Assembly (NCBI RefSeq): GCF_014467015.1
Contig: NZ_CP058559.1
Span: 3,038,001-3,102,000 of the forward strand
Direction of reading: 5' to 3'
Length of the DNA stretch: 64,000 nucleotides
Origin: Alkalicella caledoniensis
Lineage (GTDB): Bacteria > Bacillota > Proteinivoracia > Proteinivoracales > Proteinivoracaceae
In this document: in pieces, positions 61,339 through 64,000 of the stretch
How the letters are laid out: each line of letters opens with the position of its first letter
How positions within the stretch are numbered: position 1 is the stretch's first letter
Program-made: the position numbers and the translations under genes
The notes under the pieces: model-generated
The model's input: the letters and a program-made list of their open reading frames with translations, nothing else
What the model was told of the DNA's origin: nothing
The model's database searches: none

Positions 61339-63477
61339 ATGGAGTACTTAAGTGGTGTTGTGGAACGAATTACATATCAAAATGAAGAGAACGGGTTTTG
61401 TGTTATTAAAATTCGTTCAAAGGGGTTTCCTGACTTAGTGACAGTGGTGGGCAGTTTAGCTGCAGTAAATGTGGGCTCAGTTATTCGCCTTAAGGGTCAG
61501 TGGAAGATGGACTCAAAGTTTGGTAAACAGTTTGCAGTAGAGGACTATAGGGAGACAGTTCCTGCAACTATTGCAGGTATTGAAAAATACCTGGGTAGTG
61601 GCCTTATCAAGGGTATTGGGCCAGCATATGCCAAAAAGATTGTTAAGGAGTTTAAGGAAGACACTTTAAGGGTGATTGAGGAAGAACCGGATTATTTAAT
61701 AAATGTTGAAGGTATTGGTAAAAAGCGAGTGGAGATAATCAAAAAGGCATGGCATGATCAAAAGGAAATCAAAAATGTCATGTTATTTTTGCAGAGCAAT
61801 GGAGTATCCACAGCCTATGCCGTAAAGATTTTTAAAACCTATGGTAATGAAAGTATAGAGATAGTAAAGAACAACCCCTTTAGGCTTGCCGATGATATTT
61901 GGGGGATTGGATTTAAAACAGCAGATAAGATTGCCCAGCAGATGGGCTTTGATAAGAACTCCTATGAACGCTGTAGTTCAGGCATTGTTTATGTGTTAAA
62001 TGAGCTATCTGGTGAAGGGCACTGCTATGCCAACAAAGATCAACTAATTGAAAAAGCTGAACAGATGCTAGAAGTTGAAAGAAGTGTTATAGAATCAGCG
62101 GTTAAGCCCATGATAGAAGAAAAAAAAATCATCTTAGATGAAGAAGATATTATATATATTCCTGCGTTTTATTATAGTGAGGTAGGATGTGCTAAAAAGA
62201 TAAGGGAAATATTAGAAAGTGAAAGCCCATATAATAAATCAGAAGTGAGTAAGTTAATAGAGAAAATTGAGAAAGAAAACAAGATCAGATATGACGAGGT
62301 ACAAAAGGAAGCCATAGAAACTGCAGTAAAATCTAAATTCATGGTTCTGACAGGTGGCCCTGGGACAGGAAAAACCACTACAACATTAGCCATTATAACA
62401 GCGTTACAAGCTTTAGGTGCCAATGTTTTACTTGCAGCACCAACAGGTAGAGCTGCAAAAAGGATGTCAGAAACCACAGGGATGGAAGCTAAAACCATTC
62501 ATCGTCTCCTAGAGTATAAACCAAACGATGGATATGTTAGAAATGAAGAAAACCCTTTGCCCTGTGATGTGCTGATAATAGATGAGACGTCAATGGTTGA
62601 TATCATATTGATGTACAATTTATTAAAGGCTGTTGCCATAAATACAGTGGTAGTTTTAGTGGGAGACGTTGACCAACTTCCGTCAGTGGGGGCAGGAAAT
62701 GTTTTAAAGGATATCATAAATTCAGGTACTGTCAACGTTGTGAAGCTTACTAGAATATTCCGTCAGGCATTAGGAAGCGCTATTATAACAAACGCCCATA
62801 AAATCAATAAAGGGGAGTTTCCAGAGCTGAAGAGCAGTAAAGACAGTGATTTTTTCTTTATGGATGAGGAAGACCCTGGGAAGTTAGTTGAACAAATTAG
62901 AGAGTTGTGTACAGTGAGATTGCCTAAGTACTACAAGGTTGATCCCATTAACGATATTCAGGTTCTTTGCCCTATGCAAAGGGGCGACACAGGGGCTGTA
63001 AACTTAAATTCTGTACTACAGGGGGCATTAAATAGAGCAGAGTTGTCAATTAAGTACGGTGGAACCTTATATAAGCTTGGGGATAAGGTGATGCAGATTA
63101 AAAATAATTACGATAAAAATGTTTTCAATGGGGATATAGGAAGAATAACAGATATCAATACTGAAGATAAAAACTTGATTATCACATACGATAAAACCCC
63201 AGTGGACTATGACTCCACTGAGTTAGATGAAGTGGTGCTAGCCTACGCAACAACGGTGCATAAAAGTCAAGGAAGTGAATATAAAATTGTAGTGGCACCT
63301 TTTACCATGCAGCATTATGTGATGCTACAGAGGAATTTACTTTACACCTGTGTTACAAGGGCTAAAAAGATAATGGTGTTAGTAGGCACAAAAAAGGCCA
63401 TAGGAATGGCTGTGAAAAATAACAAAACAACAAAACGCAACACAAAGTTGTCTGAGAGGTTGAATTTACCTATCTAA
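61339..63477 (+). CDS. recD2: RecD-like DNA helicase (RecD2)
   Basis: 712 residues. ATG 61339 follows AAGGTGG and gives the usual YLSGVVERITYQNEENGFCV start; the frame is open further upstream but without family similarity. An OB-like N-terminal domain (about 1-85) and helix-hairpin-helix region (LIKGIGPAYAKKIVKEF) precede the helicase core: Walker A TGGPGTGKTTTTLAI near residue 338, AAPTGRAAKRMSETTGMEAK, Walker B DVLIIDETSMVD, VGDVDQLPSVGAGNVLKDII, and late motifs VHKSQGSEYKIVVAP and LLYTCVTRAKK. It is a 5'-3' helicase acting in DNA repair without RecBC. Confidence 0.96.
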   Translation: MEYLSGVVERITYQNEENGFCVIKIRSKGFPDLVTVVGSLAAVNVGSVIRLKGQWKMDSKFGKQFAVEDYRETVPATIAGIEKYLGSGLIKGIGPAYAKKIVKEFKEDTLRVIEEEPDYLINVEGIGKKRVEIIKKAWHDQKEIKNVMLFLQSNGVSTAYAVKIFKTYGNESIEIVKNNPFRLADDIWGIGFKTADKIAQQMGFDKNSYERCSSGIVYVLNELSGEGHCYANKDQLIEKAEQMLEVERSVIESAVKPMIEEKKIILDEEDIIYIPAFYYSEVGCAKKIREILESESPYNKSEVSKLIEKIEKENKIRYDEVQKEAIETAVKSKFMVLTGGPGTGKTTTTLAIITALQALGANVLLAAPTGRAAKRMSETTGMEAKTIHRLLEYKPNDGYVRNEENPLPCDVLIIDETSMVDIILMYNLLKAVAINTVVVLVGDVDQLPSVGAGNVLKDIINSGTVNVVKLTRIFRQALGSAIITNAHKINKGEFPELKSSKDSDFFFMDEEDPGKLVEQIRELCTVRLPKYYKVDPINDIQVLCPMQRGDTGAVNLNSVLQGALNRAELSIKYGGTLYKLGDKVMQIKNNYDKNVFNGDIGRITDINTEDKNLIITYDKTPVDYDSTELDEVVLAYATTVHKSQGSEYKIVVAPFTMQHYVMLQRNLLYTCVTRAKKIMVLVGTKKAIGMAVKNNKTTKRNTKLSERLNLPI

Positions 63478-63525
63478 TGATAAGAAAGCTGACTTTTAAA
63501 CAACAGGAAAAAGGGGGGATGAAAT

Positions 63526-64000
63526 ATCAATAAAAGGGTAAAAACTACACTGAAAGTAACTGCTGCACTTTTGGCTGCTTACTTTATATACGCTTTTACT
63601 TTTGGGGTTTTGGTGTTTAGGTTTCACAGGCCAATAACCAGTGACTATTTAGATAATAATCCAGTGGAGAGGTTCTGGGGGGAAGAAGGGAAACTAGGTC
63701 CAGACAGGGTCATTTTGATTGAAGATGGTGATGAAGCAAAACTTAGAAGACTTAATCTTATAGAAAATGCCCAAAATACAATAGACATATCTTACTACAG
63801 TTTTCATGATAGTTTATCCACAGATATTTTTACTGCAGCTATCATGGTCGCCGCCGACAGAGGAGTGAAGATACGTTTTATCCTTGATGGTATAGCTAAC
63901 TTCAGAAGAGAGGAACTGCAAGAGAGCATCTACACCTTTACAGCCCATGAAAATATTGAGTTTAAGTACTATGAACCTATTAACGGTATCAAACCTTGGA
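63526..64000 (+). CDS. Phospholipase D-like (cardiolipin synthase type) protein, partial
   Basis: The frame is open from 63523 to the right edge. After GGGGGGAT (63513-63520) the only codon at a normal SD distance is ATC 63526. The in-phase triplets before it end with a TGA. The next in-frame TTG, at 63571, would cut the membrane helix. The N terminus (KTTLKVTAALLAAYFIYAFT) is a signal anchor. The following RVILIEDGDEAKLRRLNLIE, TIDISYYSFHDSLSTDIFTA and ADRGVKIRFILDGI match the first PLD domain before its HKD motif, which lies beyond the window. An ATC start, or an upstream mutation, is required. Role: phospholipid head-group transfer or related PLD chemistry. Confidence 0.75.
   Translation, partial: MNKRVKTTLKVTAALLAAYFIYAFTFGVLVFRFHRPITSDYLDNNPVERFWGEEGKLGPDRVILIEDGDEAKLRRLNLIENAQNTIDISYYSFHDSLSTDIFTAAIMVAADRGVKIRFILDGIANFRREELQESIYTFTAHENIEFKYYEPINGIKPW

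Overview
The window looks like chromosomal DNA from an AT-rich, anaerobic, endospore-forming member of the Bacillota (Clostridia type). The evidence is a gerA-family spore germination operon, a SipW/TasA biofilm-type secretion locus, a hybrid cluster protein, a T-box leader, a purine riboswitch, a Bacillus-type LexA box and strong SD sequences with many GTG and TTG starts. No tRNA, rRNA or CRISPR array was seen.

Layout. 0-0.9 kb: the start of a MATE efflux gene and a decayed copy of the 3' end of hcp with its terminator. 0.9-7.9 kb: a TasA/camelysin-like matrix locus with its own two-component system, an oversized SipW-type signal peptidase, three SipW/TasA-like proteins and a DUF5305 protein. 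8.2-24.6 kb: two chemoreceptors, a truncated M55 aminopeptidase, hcp, a GGDEF-EAL protein, an ECF-type sigma factor with a DUF4179-type partner, YaaA, a J-domain membrane gene broken at its HPD motif, and a YdcF protein. 24.6-31.9 kb: an SGNH hydrolase and ABC exporter on the minus strand, then an operon of a DUF5058 membrane protein, a second membrane protein, a CapA-like phosphoesterase and a TetR regulator, behind an attenuator-like leader, followed by an XRE regulator. 32.2-37.7 kb: a natAB-like ABC operon whose ATPase gene is split by an IS1182-family element. 37.7-41.2 kb: a T-box-controlled YjiH permease, dispersed repeats and a DUF441 protein. 41.3-48.8 kb: a DUF438/hemerythrin/PAS protein behind a Fur/PerR-like box, a LexA-box gene, the gerA operon and a threonine aldolase. 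48.9-50.9 kb: six tandem ~330-bp non-coding units. 51-57.4 kb: a LysM-M23 protein, a frameshifted sigma-like gene, small proteins, 5-formyl-THF cyclo-ligase and a third chemoreceptor. 57.8-64 kb: an NCS2-type permease behind a guanine-class riboswitch, an APH-type kinase, a 273-bp structured element that interrupts a terminator, recD2 and a partial phospholipase D-like gene.

Themes. The 0.9-7.9 kb genes form a self-contained sensing-secretion-matrix unit. hcp and the DUF438/hemerythrin protein are both linked to nitrosative or oxidative stress, and both have a similar 7-1-7 metal-regulator-like site upstream. The window carries much gene decay (hcp remnant, M55 fragment, broken J-domain and sigma-like genes, IS-split ATPase) and three dispersed repeat families. 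Leader RNA regulation recurs: a T-box, a purine riboswitch and two unassigned leaders. All functional calls come from reading the sequence and knowledge of the families; no database search was run.
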